This document shows, one piece after another, positions 9,571 to 18,202 of a DNA stretch of 64,000 nt. The DNA lies in the NCBI RefSeq assembly GCF_002778325.1, contig NZ_NESI01000011.1:1-64000 (forward strand), read 5' to 3'. Position 1 is the first letter of the stretch. Each line of letters begins with the position of its first letter. Both the position numbers and the translations under genes were made by a program. The notes below the pieces were generated by a model. The model ran no database searches. It was not told the DNA's origin and saw nothing but the letters and a program-made list of their open reading frames with translations. The DNA comes from Limnohabitans sp. B9-3. Lineage in GTDB: Bacteria > Pseudomonadota > Gammaproteobacteria > Burkholderiales > Burkholderiaceae_C.

Positions 9571-10203
9571 TCAGTGCAAATGGCGAGGTTTGCGCCCACC
9601 ATGGCCAGAGCCACCGTGCCCGTTACCACCTGACCCACGCGGGGGACGGCCGAGATCGAGCGAGTTCAACAAGTTGTCAAAGCGTTGTGAAAACAGTTTG
9701 TCAATTTCATTGACCACACCACCCAACTCGGCGCCATCGAAATGGCGCTCCATCAAATGCACCACATCGTTGATCAACATGTCGCGTTGCGCTTGCATGA
9801 TGTCAGCGGGTGTAGGGCCCACGAAGAGCATCACAAAATCATCGCGTGAATCTTCGCCACGATCCTCGTCATCTTCGTCGAAGGCGTTGTCATAGAAGGT
9901 GACCTCAATCGCGGCACCTGCAGCCGTCAGTTCGTTCAAGCTCATGCACATTTCGTCCAAGCATTGGCGAAAATCGTCATCACCAGGAACGGTCCAACAC
10001 ATTTGCAGCAGATGCGCTTGGGCATCAAAACGAATACCGGGTTCTTCAGGGTAGGCGCTGGTTGCACCGTCTTGTAAAGAAGACGAACCGGCGTATTTCC
10101 AGAGGGGGCGCAAAGCATCTTGCAGTTGTGCAAGGTCCACATCAGCACGGAGAGAGACTTCTCCGTGAACGTGAATTTCATACGCGGCGTTGTAACGTGC
10201 CAT
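9571..10203 (-). CDS. Conserved-looking hypothetical protein with acidic and Gly/His-rich segments
   Basis: I do not recognise this family. The protein is 210 aa and soluble, with no signal peptide or membrane segment. It has a folded-looking N-terminal part (residues 1-110), a very acidic stretch near 108-122 (DEDDEDRGEDSRDD), a hydrophobic strand VMLFVGPT, a helical segment to about 180, and a disordered Gly/Arg/His tail ending RKPRHLH. The ATG at 10203 has a good AAGGAG site upstream. It faces fum across a shared terminator and lies 31 bp from the tRNA-Leu gene. The tail could bind metal or nucleic acid, but this is only suggested by composition. Confidence 0.75.
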   Translation of the reverse strand: MARYNAAYEIHVHGEVSLRADVDLAQLQDALRPLWKYAGSSSLQDGATSAYPEEPGIRFDAQAHLLQMCWTVPGDDDFRQCLDEMCMSLNELTAAGAAIEVTFYDNAFDEDDEDRGEDSRDDFVMLFVGPTPADIMQAQRDMLINDVVHLMERHFDGAELGGVVNEIDKLFSQRFDNLLNSLDLGRPPRGSGGNGHGGSGHGGRKPRHLH

Positions 10204-10234
10204 GACGAAACTCCTTCTTTGCAGCCTAAATTGA

Positions 10235-10325
10235 TGGTGCCCGAGACCGGAATCGAACCGGTACGCCCCTTACGGAAAGCGAGAGATTTTAAGTCTCTTG
10301 TGTCTACCTATTTCACCACTCGGGC
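10235..10325 (-). tRNA. tRNA-Leu (anticodon TAA)
   Basis: Type II tRNA with a long variable arm. The 7-bp acceptor stem pairs 10319-10325 with 10239-10245. The anticodon stem AGAGA/TCTCT encloses loop CTTAAAA, so the anticodon is TAA (reads UUA). The T-arm contains GGTTCGATTCC. The CCA end is encoded at 10235-10237. Confidence 0.95.
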
Positions 10326-10440
10326 GGTGTCTTTGACGTGATCTTGATTTTACGCCAAGCCATGGCGGCTCTCGGGGATACGTGCATTCGAATCAACAAA
10401 TGGATGCGCTATATTCGATTCACCACAAAGGAGAAGCATC

Positions 10441-10824
10441 GTGAATTTAAATTTTTTCAAACTTTCACTCGGAATTTTTCTGGTCTTGGGCATCAACCTG
10501 AGTCACGCATCAGACCCAAAAACTGCTACGTCGGCAGAACCCGTCGTTAAAAAATCAGACGCCGGCATTTGTCACGATAAGACCAGCGCCTCATTCACCA
10601 GTACCAAAAAATTCACCGCCTTCGCGTCGATGGAAGAATGCCTTAAAACAGGTGGCCGAGCGCCCAACGGGCAAGCCGCCGCTGCCGAGGCCATGGTCAA
10701 AAAATCAGACGCCGGCATTTGCCATGACAAAGCCAGCCCCAGTTATGAACGTACCAAGAAGTTCACCGAATTCAAAACGATGGATGAATGTGTCAAGAGC
10801 GGCGGCACAGCACCCAAAAAATAA
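10441..10824 (+). CDS. Small exported protein with two tandem Cys/His repeats
   Basis: 127-residue protein starting at a GTG with AAGGAG upstream. A signal peptide (residues 1-23, ending SHA) is followed by two copies of a 40-residue unit at 36-75 and 86-125. The shared pattern is VKKSDAGICHDK, a Ser/Tyr stretch, TKKFT-F-M-EC-K-GG-AP. Each unit holds two cysteines and one histidine, which suggests a disulfide-stabilised or metal-binding mini-domain in the periplasm. Similar units occur, as far as I remember, in small proteobacterial proteins and attached to some nucleases; I could not check this. Function is unknown. It has its own terminator, shared with the convergent gene downstream. Confidence 0.82.
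   Translation: MNLNFFKLSLGIFLVLGINLSHASDPKTATSAEPVVKKSDAGICHDKTSASFTSTKKFTAFASMEECLKTGGRAPNGQAAAAEAMVKKSDAGICHDKASPSYERTKKFTEFKTMDECVKSGGTAPKK
10549..10721 (+). repeat. 150-bp-offset direct repeat inside the small exported protein gene
   Basis: An identical 23-bp stretch beginning AAAAAATCAGACGCC occurs at 10549-10571 and 10699-10721, exactly 50 codons apart, and similarity extends over the rest of each 40-codon unit. This points to an internal duplication that is recent at this end of the unit. Confidence 0.85.
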
Positions 10825-10847
10825 ACACCCAATAAAAAGCATGCAAC

Positions 10848-10876
10848 AAAAAAGCCTGCGTGAACGCAGGCTTTTT
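10848..10876. terminator. Bidirectional terminator
   Basis: Stem AAAAAGCCTGCG / CGCAGGCTTTTT with a TGAA loop lies between the converging genes at 10441-10824 and 10875-11810. The right arm reaches the stop codon of the minus-strand gene. Confidence 0.88.
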
Positions 10877-11810
10877 ACTTAAGCAGTGATGCCGCACGCA
10901 CAGCAACTTGATCAAAGATTTTTTGCCGAATTTCATTTTTTCGACGCAGCTGGGAGCGCTTGCTGGAGGGCACCTCTTGCTCCGAACGCGGCACCCATTC
11001 CATCGGCAAACGCCAATGCGATTTCCCGACCAACTGGGTAGCCCCCAACTCTTTCCAGATGGCATCGTAGTTTTGGCCCACCCGACGCGACAGGCTGCGA
11101 TATCCCGCATAAGCGTGCTCGTGATCGGCAACACCCAACAGATCCGTCAGTTGCCAACCTGAGACCAGCGCCTGAAAAGCGGTCAACAAAATGTTGTGCG
11201 GTCGTGTGCGCTCTAGGCGCTGCGTGACCCATTTGATTTCTTGCTGGGCTTGGCGTTGACCTTGAATATTGCCAATCACCAACATATCACCCGAGTGGCC
11301 CCCTTGCAAATGCGTATGCGCCAACACACTCAAAGCAGCCTTCATGACCGTGACTTTGTTGAGCTTGAGATGCAACTCCATCTCCCCTTCGCGCCCCAAG
11401 GAACGGCCAGGTAGTAAATCAATGCTGATCACACCTTCGGGGCATTCTTGCGTGTACAACTCAATGATGCCTTGATCGTAAAAATCTTGAATAACGGATG
11501 CCGACACATGGGCCGTCAGCCAATCAAAATGCGACAACATCGCGTCAGTTCGCATCTGCGCATTGAGCGAGCGCCAGAGGTAAGAACGCATGGGTCGAAA
11601 CATCAGCTGCATGTCATGGCGGGTCATGACACCGCTCAAACCCCGCGCATCAACGTAATGTCGGATGCGCGCTAAATGTCGCCGGCACATCCAGTGACGC
11701 AAATTGAACTTGAGTTGCCGCTTGGCCGTTTGCAACCAACCACCCTGACCATCGTCAAGCTGGCGAAAGTTTGTCGTCGCGCTTGCTGGCAAAGAAAGTA
11801 CCTTGGTCAT
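10875..11810 (-). CDS. VirK/YbjX-family protein (DUF535)
   Basis: Matches the DUF535/VirK/YbjX family in its later half: a beta-rich segment (EGEMELHLKLNKVTVMKAAL), then LVIGNIQGQRQAQQEIKWVT, RPHNILLTAFQALVSGW and the LLGVADHEHAYAGYR block, ending in YDAIWKELG. Family members are linked to envelope stress and antimicrobial-peptide resistance in enterobacteria, but the biochemical activity is unknown. I use the ATG at 11810; the open frame extends upstream only through the tRNA-Gly terminator hairpin, so a start there is unlikely. No strong Shine-Dalgarno is seen. It stands alone between two tRNA genes and has a Lys/Arg-rich C-terminus. Confidence 0.78.
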   Translation of the reverse strand: MTKVLSLPASATTNFRQLDDGQGGWLQTAKRQLKFNLRHWMCRRHLARIRHYVDARGLSGVMTRHDMQLMFRPMRSYLWRSLNAQMRTDAMLSHFDWLTAHVSASVIQDFYDQGIIELYTQECPEGVISIDLLPGRSLGREGEMELHLKLNKVTVMKAALSVLAHTHLQGGHSGDMLVIGNIQGQRQAQQEIKWVTQRLERTRPHNILLTAFQALVSGWQLTDLLGVADHEHAYAGYRSLSRRVGQNYDAIWKELGATQLVGKSHWRLPMEWVPRSEQEVPSSKRSQLRRKNEIRQKIFDQVAVRAASLLK

Positions 11811-11835
11811 TTTTATAGAGTTTTCAAGCACGCAT

Positions 11836-11869
11836 AAAAAAACCTCTGAAACCAAGTTTCAGAGGTTTT
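11836..11869 (-). terminator. Terminator of tRNA-Gly
   Basis: A perfect 14-bp stem (AAAACCTCTGAAAC / GTTTCAGAGGTTTT) with a 3-nt loop is followed on the minus strand by a T-run, directly after the tRNA-Gly gene. Confidence 0.88.
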
Positions 11870-11874
11870 AGAAC

Positions 11875-11950
<76 letters not shown>

Positions 11951-11976
11951 ATTGCTTCGTATTTAACGAAGGCCAA

Positions 11977-11982
11977 ATTATA
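11977..11982 (-). promoter_or_regulatory. Candidate -10 element of tRNA-Gly
   Basis: A consensus TATAAT lies 26 bp upstream of the mature tRNA start on the minus strand. No convincing -35 box is visible at 16-18 bp. Confidence 0.45.
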
Positions 11983-12034
11983 AAGGTATTTATCTGCTTC
12001 CCAGATGGCGGCTTTAAATAATTCGCACAAAGCG

Positions 12035-13984
12035 TCAATTGCCCAAAGCTTTCGAAATCCGGTGCCGCCCTACTGTGGACTTTGGACATTGCCCCTTGGG
12101 AAGGGCAAACCAACTGCGCACATCCTGCTCCAAGCCCACCCCATGCATGAAGTTGTAGATGGCTTTTTTCAAACCCAAGCCCAAGGTGTCATGGTCTGTG
12201 CCTGTGGGATCGACAAAGCCAATGTCATTCTTCGCAAAACTCACATCCGGCAGCGGAACCAATTCAATGCCGTAAGCCTCGGGGTCTTTGCCTACGGGGG
12301 AGTGCACGGTGCAGGCAAAGCGGTGAAAGAAACCGCTTTGGATACAACCATTCTCAAAGAGCTGGCGCACGTACTCCAAAGCATCCACGGTGTCTTGTAG
12401 CGTTTGCGTTGGAAAACCATACATCAGGTAAGCGTGCACCAACACGCCCGCGTCTGAAAAGCTTTTGGTCACGCGTGCCACCTGCTCCACCGACACGCCT
12501 TTTTTCATCAAGTTCAACAAACGATCTGACGCCACTTCTAAGCCACCCGACATGGCAATACATCCACTTTCGGCCAGCAACTCGGCCAACTCAGGCGTGA
12601 AGGTTTTTTCAAAGCGAATGTTGCCCCACCAAGAAATATGGACTTGGCGACGCAGCAACTCTTCGGCCAAAGCTTTCAACGCTTTGGGTGGTGCAGCTTC
12701 ATCCACAAAGTGAAATCCAGTCTGCCCGGTCTCGGCCACGATGCGTTCAATGCGATCGACCAAAGTGCTGGCAGAGGCCGTTTCGTAGCGCGAGATGTAG
12801 TCCAAACTCACGTCACAAAAGCTGCATTTTTTCCAATAACAACCATGCGCCACCGTCAGCTTATTCCAACGCCCATCGCTCCACAAACGGTGCATCGGGT
12901 TGAGCATGTCCAGCAGAGACAAATAGCGATTCAGGGGCAAGCCGTCCCACGTGGGTGTGCCCACATCTTCAAACGGGACATCTGGCTCGGCCCAGTTCAT
13001 CAAACGCACTTGGTGGTCATCGTTGCGAATGAAGGTACGCACCAAACGCTGCGCACTGCGCTTGCCGTGCAAGTGCTCTAAGAGCGCGAGCAAAGGTCGC
13101 TCGCCCGCGTCCAGTGTGATGAAGTCGACAAAATCAAACAGTCGCGGATCGGTCAACTCACGCAATTCGGTGTTCACAAACCCACCGCCCATCGCAATCC
13201 GCACATTCGGGTGGTGACGCTTGATCGTTTGCGCAATCCGCAACGCCGCATACACGGCCCCCGGAAACGGCACCGACAACAGCACCAACTGCGGCTGATG
13301 CTTGGCCACTGCGGCCAAGGTCAAGCTTTGGAGCACCTCATCCACCAATGTGTCAGGTGCGGCCAGCGCTTGCGCCAAAGGCTCAAAGGTGGCCTGACTG
13401 CCGGCCAACGACTCGGCGTAACGGACAAACTCAAAACGAGCGTCGACGGCGTCGCGCAGCACATCGGCCAAATCATTCAAATACAAGGTGGCCAAATGCC
13501 GCGCTCGATCTTGCTGCCCCAAAGCGCCAAATGCCCACGCCAAGGGGTCGCCGCTGCCGTCGTCCTCGTAAGCATCCAAGGCAACAAAGCGCGGGCCTTC
13601 TGGCAAAAAGCCGCGTCCCGCAATGCGGTGACTCAAGGTAGAGTCTTGCCCTTGCAAAAAAGCAATCGTGGGCGCGATCGTGCCGTGGTAGCGAGAAAAG
13701 AAATCGAGGAAATAGTTCACTGAGGCGCTGCGCTCTTCCTCGGGCAAGGCCAAAGCTCGATCACGCACTTGCACCAAACCGCCTGGGGTGAACAGCGCGA
13801 GAACCAGCGCCAAAGCCAAATCGTCCTGCACCGCATCGACATTGTGTGCGCGCAAAAACCCCGTGAGATACGCCGTTGACGGGTAGGGTGTGTTGAGCTG
13901 CGTCATCGGCGGGATGAGGCTCAAAACACGCCATGCTGCATCAGTTGCCACAGGGCTAGCAGCTGGGGGGGAAGACAGTTTCAC
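12035..13984 (-). CDS. B12-binding-domain radical SAM protein
   Basis: 649-residue protein with an N-terminal cobalamin-binding-like Rossmann domain (about 200-330; GGGFVNTELREL, then DAGERPLLALLEHL) and a radical SAM TIM-barrel after it (about 370-600). The cluster motif reads GCYWKKCSFC, that is CX4CX2C, one residue longer than the standard CX3CX2C. SAM-binding elements such as GGLEVASDRLLNLMKKG are present. Start: a GTG at 13984; the conserved N-terminal motif VLSLIPPMTQLNTPYPSTAY requires a start upstream of the next ATG (13906). The sequence before the GTG has no Shine-Dalgarno. The reaction is unknown; relatives modify hopanoids, cofactors or natural products. It is divergent from the CHASE2 gene. 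Confidence 0.85.
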   Translation of the reverse strand: MKLSSPPAASPVATDAAWRVLSLIPPMTQLNTPYPSTAYLTGFLRAHNVDAVQDDLALALVLALFTPGGLVQVRDRALALPEEERSASVNYFLDFFSRYHGTIAPTIAFLQGQDSTLSHRIAGRGFLPEGPRFVALDAYEDDGSGDPLAWAFGALGQQDRARHLATLYLNDLADVLRDAVDARFEFVRYAESLAGSQATFEPLAQALAAPDTLVDEVLQSLTLAAVAKHQPQLVLLSVPFPGAVYAALRIAQTIKRHHPNVRIAMGGGFVNTELRELTDPRLFDFVDFITLDAGERPLLALLEHLHGKRSAQRLVRTFIRNDDHQVRLMNWAEPDVPFEDVGTPTWDGLPLNRYLSLLDMLNPMHRLWSDGRWNKLTVAHGCYWKKCSFCDVSLDYISRYETASASTLVDRIERIVAETGQTGFHFVDEAAPPKALKALAEELLRRQVHISWWGNIRFEKTFTPELAELLAESGCIAMSGGLEVASDRLLNLMKKGVSVEQVARVTKSFSDAGVLVHAYLMYGFPTQTLQDTVDALEYVRQLFENGCIQSGFFHRFACTVHSPVGKDPEAYGIELVPLPDVSFAKNDIGFVDPTGTDHDTLGLGLKKAIYNFMHGVGLEQDVRSWFALPKGQCPKSTVGRHRISKALGN

Positions 13985-14130
13985 GGTAAGGAGTTCGATA
14001 AAAATAAGCAGTGCGTATTATCGTTTAGCAGACCAGTTGAGGATTATTTGTGTCAGTGTCAATGACTTACCGACAACCGATTCAACAAGCATTATCAAAC
14101 CCTAAAATTTGATAACATTAAAAATGACAA

Positions 14131-15768
14131 ATGCCAAAATTGAAGGCTCACATTAAAAATTTTGAATATTTACTAAATTACCTCGCCATACAGAACAGCC
14201 GCCGAATCCTGTGGATCCTCGTTGGTATTTTGGGGCTGTGGGCGACTGCACACATCTTGTGGCTTCCAAACGGCTCTGAATTTGACCGCAATAGCTATGA
14301 CCAAATGGTGAAGCGCCGTTTGATAGCGCCCTCGCCAGATCCTCGCATCATCATCGTAGATATCGATGAACGATCTTTAGATCAGCTCAAAAATGAATTC
14401 GGCCGCTGGCCTTGGCCACGCGAGACTCTGGCTGCAGCGCTAGATTGGCTTAACCATCAAGGCGCACAAGCCGTTGTCTTTGATATCTTGTTTGCTGACG
14501 CTGACACACTGAACCCAGCCTCTGATGCGGCATTTGTCCAAGCCGTAGAGGATTCAAGTAACAGTTATTTCCCAGTGCTCAGACTCAACAAGGATAACGA
14601 TCCACTAAGCCAAGTTCATGCTGATCAGTTATCGGGTTTTGCATCGGCCATAAACCAAGAAACCGCGAAAACTGGTCCAACAGTCGCCGTCGTGCCTCCG
14701 GTATTTGACGCCCTGATTAAGAGCCAGCGACTGGGGTACCACAACATCTACGCAGATGAGGACGGTGTCAATCGCTTTTACCAACTTTGGGAAGACAAAG
14801 AAGGCTGGCGCATGTGGTCTCTTCCTGCGCGCTTGGCACTTGACTTAGGCTGGAAACTTCCGGAACAACCCAAGCAATTGATTCAGTTCACCCGGACAAA
14901 AGATGCATTTCAAACAGTCCCATTTTCCGAGGTATGGCAAAGCAGTCAGAAGGCAGATGGTCGAAAGCCAGACCCTAGGTTCAAGAATGCTATCGTCATC
15001 ATCGGGGCGACGGCAACCAGCTTATTTGATGTGAAGGTCAGCCCTTTGTCACCCAATCATCCAGGCGTGATGATCTTGGCAAATGTGGTTGACAACCTGA
15101 TGCACCACAGCTTTTTAAAACGCACCTCACCTAACCTGCAAATCGTGACAGCTTGGCTTGGCTTGCTGTTGGTTGCTTGGGCGAGTACAAAAATTCGTGA
15201 AGACCAAATGAAGTGGGCCGTCCCTGCCGCACCCAGCTTATTTCTTGGGCTGAGCTATCTAAGTTTGCATACACAAAGCAACCTCTATTTAGATCTGACG
15301 CCGTCAGCCTCACATGCGTTGTTGTTTTTTACAGTTTGGACTATTTATCTCAACTGGCGCACGCGCTATTTCACGCAACCTCCGCCAGCGCCGGAACTTA
15401 ACTCTGATGCGCTAATCTACGAAACATTTGCACTACTGAAAACTAACTTTGCCATTCAAGATCTAGGTGGCTTATGTGACCAGTTGCCCTCCGAAGCCAA
15501 AAATGCCAATGTCATACAACTGGGTGCGCTTGGTCAATTGCCGCATTTACAAAACGGCCTGATTTATATTTCACTACGTACGGACGAGCCCGATAAAGGC
15601 GGTCAGCTTTTGAACGAAATGATACTTAGCCTGCCATACGTACCAGACGCCTTTTACGTGAGCCCTGCACGCAAACCTCAACTATTTGCACCCCACTTCT
15701 GGGAAACTATTTGGCAAGACAGCGCCACCGCACAACACCACTGGAAACTTTCACATGCATCCAATTAA
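14131..15768 (+). CDS. CHASE2-domain membrane protein with unassigned C-terminal region
   Basis: Membrane sensor-like protein. A first transmembrane segment (residues 26-44) precedes an extracytoplasmic CHASE2 domain (about 50-330; IIIVDIDERSLDQL, GRWPWPRETLA, AVVFDILFAD, AIVIIGATATSLFDVKVSPL and PGVMILANVVDNL are typical). Three more membrane segments follow (about 335-352, 362-379, 392-409). The last 125 residues are probably cytoplasmic and contain no cyclase, GGDEF, histidine-kinase or other effector that I recognise. It overlaps the next gene by 14 bp and opens an operon with OmpA-like and caspase genes. Codons here are more AT-rich than in the flanking housekeeping genes. Confidence 0.85.
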   Translation: MPKLKAHIKNFEYLLNYLAIQNSRRILWILVGILGLWATAHILWLPNGSEFDRNSYDQMVKRRLIAPSPDPRIIIVDIDERSLDQLKNEFGRWPWPRETLAAALDWLNHQGAQAVVFDILFADADTLNPASDAAFVQAVEDSSNSYFPVLRLNKDNDPLSQVHADQLSGFASAINQETAKTGPTVAVVPPVFDALIKSQRLGYHNIYADEDGVNRFYQLWEDKEGWRMWSLPARLALDLGWKLPEQPKQLIQFTRTKDAFQTVPFSEVWQSSQKADGRKPDPRFKNAIVIIGATATSLFDVKVSPLSPNHPGVMILANVVDNLMHHSFLKRTSPNLQIVTAWLGLLLVAWASTKIREDQMKWAVPAAPSLFLGLSYLSLHTQSNLYLDLTPSASHALLFFTVWTIYLNWRTRYFTQPPPAPELNSDALIYETFALLKTNFAIQDLGGLCDQLPSEAKNANVIQLGALGQLPHLQNGLIYISLRTDEPDKGGQLLNEMILSLPYVPDAFYVSPARKPQLFAPHFWETIWQDSATAQHHWKLSHASN

Positions 15769-16318
15769 ATTGATAGATCGCAAACTCATTTGCTGGGTAG
15801 TCGCCACGGCTTGTCTCATGTTAAGCGCTGATTTCATTCACGCACAAACCATCGACAGCCAAACCATCATCAATGCGCTAAAACCTGAAACGGAGCCCTC
15901 TGCGCCGGTGCGCACTCGCGGTTTACGAAACCTTCGCGTTGAACAAACCGTTGAGCCTGAGCCCCAAAAAAGTGCTCCAAAATTTGTATCGCTGACGATC
16001 GGTTTTAAATTTGATTCATCGCAAATCACGCCTGAAAGCGCTGCGACATTGAGTTCGCTCGCCAAGGCGTTGTTGTCCGATGAGCTGCGCACGCTCGAAT
16101 TCATGATTGAAGGGCATACAGATGCAAAAGGGATGCCTGACTACAACCTCAAGCTGTCGCAACAACGGGCTGCAGCAGTCAAAACCTATTTAGTCCAATT
16201 GGGTGTGGATACACAGCATCTGACGTCACAAGGTAAAGGTGACACCGAATTGATCAACACACAAGATCGCTTTGCGGCAGAAAACCGTCGCGTCAAAATC
16301 ATCACCCTCACGCCATGA
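15755..16318 (+). CDS. OmpA-like peptidoglycan-binding protein
   Basis: 187-residue exported protein. A signal peptide ends near HAQT; a linker of about 60 residues follows, then an OmpA-like domain (about 80-185) with GFKFDSSQITPES, the diaminopimelate-binding region IEGHTDAKGMPDYNLKLSQQRA and the arginine block AENRRVKI. The ATG at 15755 overlaps the CHASE2 stop and the gene itself overlaps the caspase start by four bases (ATGA), so the three are translationally coupled. It lacks a lipobox and a beta-barrel, so it is best seen as a periplasmic cell-wall anchor. Confidence 0.88.
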   Translation: MHPIKLIDRKLICWVVATACLMLSADFIHAQTIDSQTIINALKPETEPSAPVRTRGLRNLRVEQTVEPEPQKSAPKFVSLTIGFKFDSSQITPESAATLSSLAKALLSDELRTLEFMIEGHTDAKGMPDYNLKLSQQRAAAVKTYLVQLGVDTQHLTSQGKGDTELINTQDRFAAENRRVKIITLTP

Positions 16319-18201
16319 GCTGGAAATACCCCATGTTTTTAAAAATTAAGAAAACTACCGCTCTTGGGCTCTTTTTGGGCGCATTTACGCTGACAACCTG
16401 CATGGCAGAAAGCCTCACGGTTGTACGTACGACCGAACTGAAGGCAGATCGTTACTTGGATGCAGCAACCTTAGCAACCCTGCAAGCAGCTCAGGCAGTT
16501 GACAGCATAAAAACTGAAGCAGGCTGGGTTCAAGTCAAGGTACAAGGGCAAATGGGCTGGGTTCGTGCCATGGCATTAAAAGGCAGCAATTCAGCTTCAT
16601 TGGCCAATGTAGCTACGTTGGCATCAGGCCGATCAGGCGCAAACAACAGCATGTCAACAACTGGCATCCGCTCGATCCCCAAAGCATCAAGGCATGCGCT
16701 GATTATCGGCATTGGCGAATACAGCTCCGGCGGGATCATGCCTCTAAAAGGTGTCAAGCACGACATGCAAAGCGCCAAGTCGATTGCTCAGACCATGTCA
16801 ATACCGGACGAAAACATCAGTTACTTACGAGATGAACAAGCGACCGCCCAACAAATTCGTCAAGCTGTTCAAGACCTCAACGCCCGCGTGCGTCCTGGTG
16901 ACCGCGTCTTTGTTTACTACTCTGGTCACGGCACACGCTGGGTGGATCCCGTCGAGCCTGAGCATTGCACAGAGGGTCTGTTAAGCACTGACGGGAAGGC
17001 TATCTCGAACATCGAAATCAGCGATCTGCTCGCACCGATCGCCTCAAAAACAGACAAACTGCTGGTCTTTTACGATGCTTGCCACTCGGGAGGTATCGTC
17101 AACCAGCCGATGCGTACGCGCTCGCTTAATTTCGCAGGTGCGATGATCACCCCAAAATTCGTGGGAAATATGAGCCCAGAGGCTTGTGCGAAGCCGACAA
17201 ACATGCGCACACGCTCTTTAAGCAATGAACTAAGCAAGAAAGGCGTATTACCTGACAACATCGTCTCAATCGCGGCCTCCCGCCCAGATGAAGTCTCGTT
17301 TGATGATGCGCGCTCAGGTGGATTGGCAACAGTAGCTTGGCGTGACTGCATGCTGGGCAAAGCCAAAGACTCCGATGGCAACGGCATGCTCAATGTGGAA
17401 GAAATCACAAGTTGCGCACAAAACAGTTTGGATCAAAAACTCAAGCAATTTCCAGATATCTTGGGTCAGCATATGACCATTGGCGGAAACAAGGCTTTCA
17501 TTCCCTCTTACCAACTGGCTGCGAACAGCAATGCAAATTCTGCTGTCTCCTCCGTTTCAACGTCGGTGGTTACCCAAGGTGGGACCAACAATGTACAAAA
17601 CTTAGAGAGCAATTCGGCGACTCCCGCGCTACCACAGCCTTCAATATCTACGGTCAAGCCTGCCGAATTGTTAGGACAAATACACGCCCAGCGGGATGCA
17701 CAGCGAACACTGCAAGTTACACCAAGTTTGAAATCTTTGCGCATCTTGCAAGATCCCTTGCAGGTGACTGTGCTGTCACCGCGCAGTGGTTATTTGTACA
17801 TGGCGTTGGCTGGTTCAGATGAGAAAAGTTTGTACCTTCTTTTTCCGAACAGCCTTGATGGCAACAACTACATTGAGGCCAACAAACCCATTGAGCTACC
17901 CCGTCAAGGATGGCGCATCACTGCAGCAGGGCCCAAAGGGCTAGATACGGTCTTGGTCATCGTGGCAGACTCCCCACGAGATTTATCCCAACTAGCCAGT
18001 GAGAAAGCGGGGCCCTTTGTAAAAACATTGCTTAATCCACAGGGCAACGGACAGCTTCAGTGGTTGCTCGGAAACTCTGCCAACTCAGATCAAAAAATCT
18101 GTCAGGAGGGCGGCACTAAGCGTAATCTTCAAGTCCAAGAGGCTTGCTCTGATGCCTTTGCCTCAGTACTTGTTCAGATCGAGGAAAAGGAAGCTAAGTG
18201 A
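16315..18201 (+). CDS. Exported caspase-family (C14) protease with DUF4384-like C-terminus
   Basis: 628 residues. An N-terminal signal or lipoprotein-like sequence (the LTTC before MAES is a poor lipobox) leads into a small SH3-like segment (about 35-90; GWVQVKVQGQMGWVRAMAL). The caspase domain spans about 122-400 with the catalytic His205 (VYYSGHGTR) and Cys256 (VFYDACHSGG). Between the large and small subunit regions the motif MRTRSL occurs twice (266-271 and 298-303). A calcium-loop-like DSDGNGMLNVEE is at 352-363. A Ser/Asn/Thr-rich linker (about 400-460) is followed by a DUF4384-like beta domain (about 475-590; GYLYMALAGSDEKSLYLLFPN). The start is coupled to the OmpA gene; Met7 is an alternative. 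Substrate and trigger are unknown; Arg specificity is suggested by family knowledge only. Confidence 0.88.
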   Translation: MSWKYPMFLKIKKTTALGLFLGAFTLTTCMAESLTVVRTTELKADRYLDAATLATLQAAQAVDSIKTEAGWVQVKVQGQMGWVRAMALKGSNSASLANVATLASGRSGANNSMSTTGIRSIPKASRHALIIGIGEYSSGGIMPLKGVKHDMQSAKSIAQTMSIPDENISYLRDEQATAQQIRQAVQDLNARVRPGDRVFVYYSGHGTRWVDPVEPEHCTEGLLSTDGKAISNIEISDLLAPIASKTDKLLVFYDACHSGGIVNQPMRTRSLNFAGAMITPKFVGNMSPEACAKPTNMRTRSLSNELSKKGVLPDNIVSIAASRPDEVSFDDARSGGLATVAWRDCMLGKAKDSDGNGMLNVEEITSCAQNSLDQKLKQFPDILGQHMTIGGNKAFIPSYQLAANSNANSAVSSVSTSVVTQGGTNNVQNLESNSATPALPQPSISTVKPAELLGQIHAQRDAQRTLQVTPSLKSLRILQDPLQVTVLSPRSGYLYMALAGSDEKSLYLLFPNSLDGNNYIEANKPIELPRQGWRITAAGPKGLDTVLVIVADSPRDLSQLASEKAGPFVKTLLNPQGNGQLQWLLGNSANSDQKICQEGGTKRNLQVQEACSDAFASVLVQIEEKEAK

Positions 18202-18202
18202 A

